From the NCBI GenBank assembly GCA_003117195.1, contig BDSI01000054.1:372001-436000 (forward strand): a stretch of 64,000 nt of DNA. Reading direction: 5' to 3'. Source of the DNA: Eudorina sp. 2006-703-Eu-15. Its lineage: Eukaryota; Chlorophyta; Chlorophyceae; Chlamydomonadales; Volvocaceae. Made by a program: the position numbers and the translations under genes. Positions 36,701 through 46,580 of the stretch are shown here, piece after piece; the stretch's first letter is position 1; each line of letters opens with the position of its first letter. Below the pieces are notes generated by a model. The model was given only the letters and a program-made list of their open reading frames with translations, was not told the DNA's origin and made no database searches.

Positions 36701-39700
36701 GGGGAAGGGCGAGGAGGAGGAGGGCGGCGGGAGGCTGATGATGGTTATGTACACACGCGCGGGGTGCTGGGGCGAAGGTCCGGAGCCGGGTCCGAGGCGC
36801 CGGCCGGGGTGGGGTCCTTCGGGCGGCGGAACGCAGCGGCGGTCGCCCTCCCTCGCCCTCGGCCTCGGCTTCAGCCTCACCTTGCCGTCCGCCGCGATGG
36901 TGGCGAAGAAGTTGCACTCCTTGGACCCCTCCCCCAGCTTGGTCACCTTGCCGCGGTGGCTGATCTCCACACCGGGGAGCCACTGCAGGTCGGTCACCAC
37001 CTGGGGGGCGGGGTGAGGCGGGGAGCGGGGTGAGGCGGGGCGGGGCGGGGCGACGAAGTTGGGAGGTGGAAGGTGGTGAGGTTCGAGGTGGAGTCGGTTG
37101 AGGTAGGACTAAACTCGCCAGCGCACTTCCGACAAAGGGGGGCTCTGTCCCAGGGCTGGGTCTTACCCCACACCGCTGACCTCTTGTTCCCCCTGTGTCC
37201 CCTGCATGCATATCGCCCATCACCGACGCAGGCGCCTAATCACCCCACCGCGCCATCCTCCCGCTGCGTCGTGGCCCTTCCCCTCCCCTCCCCCTAGGCC
37301 TCCGCACCCTACCCTCGAACCCCTCCATGTCGATCGACCGCCCCCGCCCCCAAACCCCCGGGCCCCAAGCCCCGGGCCCCCGGACTCCCCGTCCTTTCCG
37401 CACCTGGTGGTGGCTGAACTGCGTGTCGGTCATAAAGCGGTGCTTCACAACAGGAATGTGCGCGTCGCCGTCAGCGCCCGACCCGCCCGCGGCGTCACCG
37501 CCGCCGGCCCCGCCACCGCCCCCTCCCCCGGCCCCGCCCGCCGATCCCGCCGGCGCCGAGGACGGCGGCGTCAGGTCCTTCCCGCCCGCACTCGCCCCGC
37601 CCGCGCTGCCCGGCGGCGCGTCAGCGCCCTTCCCGCCCGCGCCGCCGGCTGCGGCGGCGGCGGCGGCGGAGCCGCCGCCGCCGCCCCCGGCTGCGGCCGC
37701 GGCCCTGCGCCCCAGCCTGTCCCCCTCCGAGCTGAGGTCCCACAGCACCACCTGGCCGTTGTAGCATCCGCCCGTCAACAGGTCGGGCTGTAGCGGGTTG
37801 AACTGGAAGGCAAAGACCTCCCAGGGGCTCTGCAGCACCAGCTCGGGGTGGATGGGGTCGCGGAAGCTCCACAGCAGGATGTGCGCGGGCGCGGTGCGGC
37901 CCATGCGACCCACCCGCTCCGCGTGCGACTGCGCCTCGGTGCAGGCCACCGCCACGACGCCCTTGCGGTGGGGCAGCCACTGGATGGCGGAGACCACCTG
38001 AACAAACAAGAGGGGAAAGGGGGGAGAGAGGGAGAGAGAGAGAGGGGAAGGGGGGGTGGGTTCTGGGTTGGTGTTCGTGGACGGATTGACGCTGCGCGGC
38101 TACCAGAGCAGCGGTCCAAAGGGGCAAAGGGGGTTGCGTGGGAGAGGGGGGGAGGAGGAGGGGGGCGGACAGGTTGCGGTTTCGCTGTCTGGCTTGACGG
38201 GAGGCGGGTCTGCGTGGGACGCGAAGGAGGGGGATACGCAGGGGAAGAGGAGGAGGAGGAGGGTGCGGAACCGCGCACGCCGACTTGAAAGAGGCAACGG
38301 GCTGGGCTGCCCCGCGTGCCACAGCTGGCAGACCCGGTGGGTGGGCAGTGTTGGGGGGACTTGACGGTCAGCTGTGCGGAGTCGTGTGGGGACGGGGCGA
38401 GGAGTGGCCGTTGGTTGGCGCCCCTGGATTCCGTACCTAGCGCTTGCCAACGCCCGCACCCCGGGCCTTATCCCCCGACTCAGGCAGTGGGGGCCGGGCA
38501 GTTCGCGCCCACCTTGTTCTTGGAGTAGGTGAGGTGGGTGAAGGACTGCGCCTCCGAAACCAGCGTCTCCTTGCGGCTGCCGCCGCCGCCGCCGTCCGCC
38601 TCGTCGTTGAGGGCCGCCAGGTCGTCCCGGAAGATGTTGGTGATCTCGTTCTGGACCAGAGCCACCTCGCACCTTTTTGGGGGCGGGGGGGGGGTGCCGG
38701 GGAGGGGGCGGGGGAGGGGGATATCGGTTGGGTGCTCTTTTGCGGTTCTGCTAAAGCGGAAACAGCGGAGACGCACCCAGCCCAGCTGGGCGTGGGTGCG
38801 GGTGTAGGGGTACATGTGGGTGTGGGTATTTGGCCGGGGTGGATGGGGGAAAAATTGAGAAAAATAAATATGGGGGATAGGGGAAGGGGACCGGGCAGGG
38901 GCACACGGGCTGCAGTCGGGTGCCGTAGGGGCAGGGCAGGGAGACCGAGCTAGGAGGAGGAACCCTCGTGTGCAAACGGGGGGGGGGTACGCAGGCTGTG
39001 GGGGTATAAGGACAACGGGGACTGCAACGAAGAGGGCGGGGGCGGATGGGTGGGCGGGCGCGGGAGGGAGTGGCGGACAGGGAGGACTCAACGGGGGGCG
39101 CCGCCCCTTCCCCTTGCCGCCCCCAGTCCCACACCGTCGGCCCCCCGGCCGGGAGCGACCCACGGGTCACCCTCCCACTCACTGGTCCCGCACGCGCTCC
39201 AGGAAGTCCGCGACGCTGCCCATGGAGCCCCTGGACCGCTGCAGCACCTCCCGCTTGGCCTCCTCCGCCAGGTCCAGCGGCTGCGTCTGGGTGACGGCGG
39301 GGCGGGGCGGGATGGCCCCGCTGGACTGGGTGCTGACGTCACGCAGGGGCGCCACCGCCTGCACCCCCACGTCCTGCTCCATGCGCCGCATGTCGAAGTT
39401 GGGGTCCTGAGGCGCACCGGGCCGGGGAGGCGTGGGGGGAGGGCGGGGGAGGCGGGGGGGGGGGGGAAAGATTGGAATGCGTTGCGGGCTCATGGTGAGT
39501 GAGGGCATGCAGTGAAGGCGTGGGTTGCAAGAAGGGGGGAATGGAGACAGGCCGGCGGGGCGGGGCGGGAGGGCCCCCGCCCTCACCCCTCACCCCTCAC
39601 CCCCGCCCTCACCCCTCATCCCCGCCCTCTACCCCCCCCCCCGTCCCCACCTTGAAGGGCCTGCACTCCATCTGGCTGCTGTTCCACAGCTCGTGCGCGT

Positions 39701-42546
39701 CCTTGTCCGCCAGCTTGGCGCCGCTCTGATGAAACTCCCGCCGCTTGCGCTGCACCACCAGCCGGATCAGGTCGCGACGGGGCCGCACGGACGCCTCCTC
39801 GATGTCCGCCTGGGGAGGGATCGGAAGGGGGGGGGGGCCCCGGGGTGGGAGGTGGTGGTGATGGTGGTGGAGTACAGGAAAGGGGTAGACGTGTTGAAGC
39901 TGCGGTGCGCTGCGGTGCGCTGGGGGGTGGGGGCCGGGGTGCAGGGAAAGAAGAGCGCAAGGCCCCTTTGGACGGAGCACACCCGACGACGGCCGCACGA
40001 CGGCGCCGCTGGCCGCCTCCCTCCCTCCCCCGGGGGCAGCACATTCGGGTCCGAACTCCGGTCCAAACCCCGACCCAGTCACATGTGGACTTGAGCGCGC
40101 TCCAGGACCTCCTGCGCGGGGCGAACTTTCAGAACTCCCATTCCTCCTCCTCCTTCTTCCGGAGCCCCTGCTCCTTCCCGTATCTCGGGAGACCGCGCCG
40201 CGCCGCGCCGCATCGTGCCGTACCCCTCGCTTTTTCTTTTGAACCTCCACCCGCACCCGCATAAACCCCTCCCCCGCGTTTACCCCTTCGTTTCGCCCCC
40301 CTGCCCCTTCCTGCTCCTCTGCAATTCCTGCACCCCACCCACCCACACCCCACCCCTCCGACCCACCCACACCCCACCCCTCCGACCCACCCACACCCCA
40401 CCCCTCCGACCCACCCACACCCCACCCCTCCGACCCCACCCCTCCGACCCACCCACACCCCACCCCTCCGACCCACCTCGCTGCCCATGCTCTGCCACGG
40501 CTTGACCTTCCGCGCGCGCTGCGACCGCGGCTTGGCCCTCTCCGCCGCCGCGTGCGCCGCCTCCAGCTCCAGCAGCCGGGCCCGCCGCGCCGCCTCCTCG
40601 GCGACGCTGCGCCACACCTCGGCGGCCTCCTTGCTGACGGCCACCTCGAAGTTGTTGCCGTCGCCGTACAGGTCATCCTCATTGATGCGGATCAGGAAGG
40701 AGTCCACGTCTGGGGGGATCGGGGGGAGACGTCACCCGGCGTGCGTGTGCGTGCGTGTGTTTTTAGGAAAGACCCGCCCGTCCCGTGTGTAGTCAGCGAG
40801 GAACCCGCACGATCGTGTGTGTGTATTTGTGTGTGTGGGTGGGGGCAAGGCCCCCACCCGCTCCCCACCATCACCTGCCCCGTGTCCGTCTCCCCTTGCT
40901 GCGCTAGCTGCCCAGACCTGAAGGGGGCCCCACCCGCTCTCCATCCCCAACCGCAGGGCCCTATACCTTACCCTTGGTATACCCTCCGCAGTTGAGGATG
41001 TGGGCCTCTCCTCGCATTCACACCAACCAGCAACCCACCTGCCCTCTTATCTTCCAGTAGATCATTCGTGGTCCCTGTTTGATTGCAAAGCCCCTGCGTC
41101 CTGGCGGCGTTGTGACCCGACCCATGCCCCAATGTCGTACATCCGTACCGCCGTACCTGCCGCCTGGATCTTGGCTTTGAGCGGGTGGAAGTCGCTGATG
41201 GCCCCTCGGAACTGGATGTCCCCCAGCAGGGCCTCCTTCGTCACCTCGCCCATCACCACGCCGGGCCCCAGGCGCGCCAGCCCCAACAGCTCAATGGTGG
41301 TGCCTTAAGGAACAGGGGGAAGGGACGGGGGGAGAGGGGTATAGGAAATTGGCAGACATTTCAAACTGGGGGAGGGGAGGCGGCGAGGGGAGGCGGCGTG
41401 CAGATGGGCAACGGGATGTGGGGATTGGGCGTTTGCACGTGGCGTTGTCACTGTGGCCGGAACGGCAGAACAGGAGTCCAAACTCGGGAGCCCGTCTGAG
41501 TCCTTGAACCGTGGACAGGGCGAGAGGCTGAGGCGGCATTCTGACTGCGGCGCGGCGACGGCACCGCGGTCTGGGGCCGGGTTCGCATTGTGGGTAGGTT
41601 GGGCCCGGTTGAGTCAGGACGTCACAGGCACCCCTACGGCTAAAACACATAAGCCCCATGCGACCATCCCCGGCATCGCCTGGTTGGGGCCCCGGTATGA
41701 GGGGGGCCAGCGGCCCGCAGTTCGCCTCCCCCTCCTGCGCCCACCCGCACTGACCGCCTTGTTTTTCGGTTCTCAATCCTCCGGTACTCTCCCTGTGAAG
41801 CCCACCCACTCCAAACGCCCCAGATCATGCCAGATCATGCTGGAATCCGATTCCTCGGATCCAGGGGGCAATACCTGTCAGGAAGAGGGACTCCACGCCG
41901 CCCAGTGGGATGGGCTTCCCCTCCTCATTCCGCGCGAAAGTCTCCGGAAGCGGGGGCAGGTCCTTGACCGGGACGTAGTCCTCCGGCAGGGGCTCAAGCT
42001 CCACGGCCGGCGGGCGCGGCGCCGGCGTCGTCGCCTGCTCTGGATCAGCCCCCTCCACCTCCGCCTGCGCCTCCTCTCCCTGTGCTGCTATTTCATCGGC
42101 TCCGCCGGCGGCGTCACCTTCTAGGCCCTCGCCGGCCTCGCCGGGAAGGAGAGCCCCCTCCGCATCGCCCTCGCCGCCCTCAACAACGGCCTCGCCGCCC
42201 ACTTCCGCGTCCGCTGGAGCGTCCTCTGCGTCCCCTGCCGGCGCAGCCCCCTCTCGGTCATCGGCGGACGGTCCAGGCGAGTTGTCATCTGCTGCTGCGC
42301 TGGCTGGCGCTGGAACAACAGGGGCCTCCCCGTCCTCGACCTGCAAACACAGAGTTCATCTGTAGGATGCGACATGCGACGCTGCCTGACCCCTGCACGG
42401 AGTCCGGTTCCCGCTCGCGGGCCATGTGCCGAGGCAGTTCCGGGAGCCGCGCTCCGACCAGTTATAAAATAACCTTCTACGTCAATTTGTATCTTATTCA
42501 GTCCTGCATTTACCGGCGGAGGCCCTGCTGATGCTTCGTCTCCCAT
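33789..42546 (-). CDS. IC140: Axonemal inner-arm dynein I1/f intermediate chain IC140 (DNAI3/WDR63 orthologue)
   Basis: WD-repeat intermediate chain of the two-headed inner dynein arm I1/f in cilia. Fifteen exons, 5' to 3' on the minus strand: 42546-42514, 42340-41875, 41303-41157, 40709-40477, 39809-39651, 39406-39183, 38672-38513, 37997-37404, 37000-36881, 36670-36556, 36159-36005, 35621-35471, 35165-34950, 34604-34450, 34037-33789. They give 1058 residues, close to Chlamydomonas IC140. Diagnostic strings: ELLGLARLGPGVVMGEVTKE, IQFRGAISDFHPLKAKI, EDDLYGDGNNFEVAVSKEAA, VQNEITNIFRDDL and SQSFTHL-type linker, then WD repeats (AIQWLPHRKGVVAVACT, ILLWSFRDPIHPELVL, VVLWDLSSEGDRLG, ERSPFFEDIVLTCGDWQW, TRPAVLYLADQSGSLEVWD). 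Residues ~30-120 are acidic; the C-terminus is a charged Ala/Glu/Lys helix. Exon 8 carries a long Gly/Ala/Pro insertion within the WD region. Head to head with B9D1. Confidence 0.95.
35168..35232. repeat. G-run tract in IC140 intron 12
   Basis: AGGGGGG-type runs (C-rich on the transcript) lie just upstream of the exon 13 acceptor. Similar GGTGGGGGAGGATGG tandem units occupy 35622-35690 in intron 11. Confidence 0.8.
40334..40476. repeat. 24-bp minisatellite at the IC140 exon 4 donor
   Basis: About six units of ACCCACCCACACCCCACCCCTCCG (24 bp) on the plus strand, the last abutting the exon 4 donor. On the transcript each unit carries GTGGGT, the same hexamer as the donor. Confidence 0.9.
40754..40790 (+). 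repeat. Micro-element family B, copy in IC140 intron 3
   Basis: CGTGTGT direct repeats (40754-40760 and 40784-40790) enclose TTTTAGGAAAGACCCGCC plus five further bases. It shares TTAG and ACCCG with the other copies. Confidence 0.55.
41339..41370 (-). repeat. Intronic repeat family A, copy 4
   Basis: Minus strand: CAGTTTGAAATG, then TCTGCCAATTTCCTATACCCC. It is in intron 2 of IC140, sense to the gene, about 35 nt before the acceptor. The GCTCTGGCAGCA part is missing. Confidence 0.75.
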
Positions 42547-43072
42547 AAGCCAGCGCTGCCTTGTTCCCGAAGGGTCGATAAGTTACGGTGGTATCCCCAT
42601 TCCAGTTAACCGTATCAAAGTCATCACATGCGTGCGAGGAAGCGTCTGGAGGGTTGCGAAATGCTTAAGGATGGTCGACGGAAAAGAGACCTTTCGTAGT
42701 TGAGCTTGTGATGAATGAATCAAGAGGGGCTGAACAAGATCATTACTCCATGCGCATGTGCGGCTTGTTACATTTGACTGAGCCTCTAAGGGACTGTACG
42801 GGTTGGCTTTAAATGAGCCTCTGACAGGTGAGATAACATTTTCCATCGATAGCCATGTGTATTATGAACTACAGGTTGTGTAGCAAATCGCTGATTAAAT
42901 ATCGTTGAAGTTATTGGTTTCCGCAAGCTGCGAGAAGCTAGTGTGTCGTTTATAGCTATGCACCGGCAAATCGCACGAGTAGGTCACTGCCAACACATTT
43001 GTTCTTGTTTATTTCTATTGTAAGGCTCCTCGGGACTTCCTTTTCGGGGGCACGGGATTGTAACCTTGTGCG
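42547..43072. promoter_or_regulatory. Divergent promoter region, IC140 / B9D1
   Basis: 526 bp separate the start codons of two ciliary genes transcribed away from each other. The segment is clearly A+T-richer than either gene. No specific transcription-factor site is assigned. Confidence 0.6.
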
Positions 43073-45391
43073 ATGGGCGACAGCTCCGCACCAAGCTCTT
43101 TCACCATCCTGGCGACGGGTCAGATAGAGTGCGCCGAGGTGGGCCTCCCTGTGCACCCAAAGCTGTCTGGGCTGGGGCGTACACATCCTGACGGTGCGGC
43201 GCCCCGGAGCAGATACCCAACTGCACGAATGCGTACCTCAAGTTTCAGTTTGTGGCCGGCGAGGATTGGCAGCTGCTGGATGGGCTCGAGGAGGGCATCA
43301 CGCAGGCGGCACGCGTCCCTGCAGGTGTGCAGAACCATGCGCCCTTCCGCGCTGAACGCCCGACCATGCGGCGACCCGTTTCGCCCGTCCATCCGGGCGC
43401 CTCGTGTGGGTGCTCTCGAAACTCGCAGTCCCCCGGGCCTCCCCAGATTCCCCCTCATAGTGCACCGCCGTGCTCCCTGACCGCGCTTGGGCAATATAGC
43501 CATCCTGAACGACGCCTGCCGCGGATCCTTAGAGGCACTGTCGGTACACATCGGGACCTCAGCCCCAGCCGATCTCCACCAACGCAGCACCGGGTCCACC
43601 CGTCGTTATGGTCAACCATTGAGCTCTGCTCGCCGCGCGCTCTGACAGGTCGCGATGGCGTCCTGGTCTGGAACTTCCCCGTTGACATCACCTACAAGAC
43701 CACGAACGCGTTCGGCTGGCCGCAGCTGGTGGTCGCGGTCTACGGGCTGGACGGCTTCGGGCGGGACGTGATCAAGGGCTACGGCTGCATGCACCTGCCC
43801 ATGTCCGCGGGAAGGTAGGCGCGCGATAATTAGATAATGTGTTGGGAGCTAGGTAAACTTAAATAATTACATTGGTGTAGTTTTAAAAACGGAGAAATCA
43901 TTTTGGAGTAGGCGAGCTCCGCCTGCTCGCGGGCAGAGGGAGACGGGCGGGAGGGCGGGCGAGTGCGTCTAGGTTTTGAAACACGCGGGCGGAGGGTGCA
44001 TTCCCAAGGCCCGCGCACCTCGCGGCGCGGCAGCCTCCTCCGGCCAGCCTGGGGGCTTTTCCTGTCCGGCGTGGGCTTGCAGGCCCGCGTTTCCTCTGTC
44101 CGTCTGCTGACGCTCGTCAGGGGTCTCGTGACTGGTCACCAGGGAGGCCGTCCAAGAAGGCACGGCCGGCGAATGTGCGCAGTTTACAGGGGCAGGTCAC
44201 AGCAGCACGCGCCGGTGGGAGCAGGGCCGCAATGAGCAGACACCAGGTTTGGTGACTGCATGCCAGTAAGGATGTAGGGAGAAGAGCCTGACCCCTCTCC
44301 TCCCCCTCCTCCTCCATGAGGGGATCACTGCTGTCCCCGGCGCTCTGTCGTCGCCTGCCCCTGCCCTCACACCACACCACACATCCTGGCCGTAGGCGTT
44401 CCTTAATCCCGGACCAACACATTCTGTGCCATATCCCATCCCATCCCGACGCCGGACCTGGCCCCCCCCCCGGCATCCACATCTGACCCTCCCCTACCCC
44501 CCTTCCCATCCCCGTACCGCCCCACCCTCTGCAGGTACAACCTGAAGCTCCGGCTCTTCAAGCCGCGCTCCGCCTCCATGCTGCAGTCCTTCACGTCCTG
44601 GCTCACCGGCATGCCCGCGGAGTTCTCAGACCCCAAGTTCCCCAGCTACGGGGAGGGCCGCGAGGGTGAGGGAGGGGGGCGAGGGTGCTGACTGATAGTG
44701 GTGGTCGTGGCGGTTCGAGACGGGTTTCGCACTCGGTGTGTTACTTAGGCAGGCAGAACAGGAGTGCGTGACACGGGTTCCGCACTCGGTGTGCGCCGGT
44801 GAAGAGGATTTGCCCAACTTCCATTTGGGTCGCCTCCCAACCCCAAAGGGGCGGTCGTGGCTGTACACCCCGGCGACGTGATATTTCCGTTTGGGCTATA
44901 GTCACGAACAGTGGCCGTTTGCGCCTGATCCACCTGCTTGGGGTCCCCACCCGTGGCGCCCCATGGGAACGCAAGCAAGCAAGCACGATGGCCGTCACCG
45001 ATGGCCCGCGGCGGGGTCCACTGTAACATCATCAACAATAAAACACTCGCCCGCGCACGCGCGCATCAACCCAACCCCCTCCTCAGTGACCCGAGTCGAG
45101 TCGGGCGGCTATGTCAAGGTGCAAATCAACCTCATGACCAAGGTGAGCTGCGGAGTGGGGAAAAGCAGGGCGGGCGGGAAACCCCGCCCGCAGAGAGCCG
45201 CCCTATACCTCAACCCACATGCGGGACCTCGCAGAGTAATGGTTCGTGCTGCATGCATACACTTGACTTCATGAGACTTGGTCTGGCTGTCAGTAACACC
45301 GGCCCCCTCGCTGCTGCAGGACATGGACGTCTTCGGTTACGTGGACGGCGCCGGGCGGGACGTGGGCATGGCCGCCGTGACCCAAATGTAA
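43073..45391 (+). CDS. B9D1: B9 domain-containing protein 1 (MKSR1), ciliary transition zone
   Basis: Component of the MKS module of the transition zone, which gates entry into the cilium. Six exons (43073-43138, 43213-43324, 43649-43814, 44535-44665, 45087-45142, 45320-45391) give 200 residues, the usual B9D1 length. Conserved strings in order: [123 protein letters not shown]. The B9 domain covers nearly the whole protein. The start has a good context and gives the normal N-terminus. The first TGTAA overlaps the stop codon; a second lies at 45484. Its neighbour IC140 is also ciliary, suggesting a shared promoter active in ciliogenesis. Confidence 0.96.
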
Positions 45392-45483
45392 TGTGAACTG
45401 GTGCTGAAGGCACACCCCTATCATGCACACATCTTGCATGCATGCACACACATACAGCCCGCAAGAGGTGGATGCAAGCCGGG

Positions 45484-45488
45484 TGTAA
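45484..45488 (+). terminator. TGTAA polyadenylation signal of B9D1
   Basis: TGTAA 93 bp after the stop, the more plausible of two candidates; the other overlaps the stop codon at 45387-45391. Confidence 0.5.
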
Positions 45489-46166
45489 ATGGCCGTCAGG
45501 GTAGATGGCCGTCAGGCGACACCTGCGGTCCTATGTGTGTGGGACCCTGCCGGATCAAGCCGAGCAGGCGGATGTGGTTGGCCGGGGCAGTGACGGAGGC
45601 TCGGTTTCCCGGACGTGTGGTGGATGTGGCCGCTGAGCTCCGAAACCCTGCATTACCCGCATACGGCTACCAAAAGCCGCGATGGTTGCGGCATGCGGGG
45701 GGCTCTCTACGAGGCTATCGCGCGCACTCAAGTCATTCAGGCAAGGACCAGGAACAGGGCGGAGGGAATCGGGACACGACTAGGACGGTGTGTGTGTGTG
45801 TGTTTGAAGAAGAGACCCGCCCGACCCAATTCAAGGACCAATATACTTGTGTCTGTGTATCTGTGAGGCGGGCAGAGCAGGAGAGCGTGACATGCAAGGG
45901 GCATAGCTCAGACCGCGGAAAATGCCCCCATGCCACGGGACGACGTGTGTGTGTGTGTGTGAGTCCATCCAGGTGGCCCTTCGGAGACTCAGGCCCCTCT
46001 CAGGCGCAAGCGCGGCTGCGGGGTGTCACGGCTGCGGGGTCGGTCGTACACTTCACGCCTGGCGAGGTCGCACCCCGTACTAGACTTGTGCCGCTGGCGC
46101 AGTGAAATGGCCCGTCATTCAGTCGCGGCAGCGGAGGTAAAACCACCGCAAGAGCATGGATGTCGC

Positions 46167-46171
46167 TTACA
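46167..46171 (-). terminator. TGTAA polyadenylation signal of RAP gene
   Basis: TTACA on the plus strand, 410 bp past the RAP-protein stop on the gene strand. Confidence 0.4.
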
Positions 46172-46304
46172 TGGTGCAGAGCACACATGGGGTACAGGCG
46201 ATGGTGACGGGCTCACGGTGTCGTGGTAGCTGCCCAGGAACGCACCACGGCCTGGGCTCCCCGCCACATCCCCCAAACGCCGCGCCCCCCCCCCCCGCAC
46301 ACAC

Positions 46305-46357
46305 ACACATACAGAATCGGGCGGGCGGGCGGGTTGCAATCCTAAACACATACAGAA
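46305..46357 (-). repeat. Micro-element family B, copy downstream of RAP gene
   Basis: A 12-bp direct repeat ACACATACAGAA (46305-46316 and 46346-46357) encloses a core that reads TTAGGATTGCAACCCG on the minus strand, extended by extra CGGG units. Confidence 0.7.
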
Positions 46358-46580
46358 AGCCCCCGGGGCTGTGGCCCCCAACCCTGCGCCCCGCCGGCGC
46401 GACGTCACCAAGCGAGTGGGGAGGTGCCGTACACGTGACGTGTCACTTGGTGCTCACTGACACCACGATTCACCTTCCCACTCGTACCCGACTCAAGCCG
46501 GGATGAGACGAGGCGAAGGATCAGTCGGCGAGTTCCCGGGCGGGGCACAGCGGCAGCTACGCCGCCGACTGCCCGATCGC

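Larger units (their letters stand above)
45489..46580. other. Convergent intergenic region with simple repeats
   Basis: Lies between the 3' ends of B9D1 and the RAP gene. It holds (GT)n tracts at about 45790 and 45946, a family B-like core near 45800-45820 (TTTGAAGAAGAGACCCGCCC), the family B copy at 46305-46357, and a run of C at 46285-46296. No gene. Confidence 0.6.
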
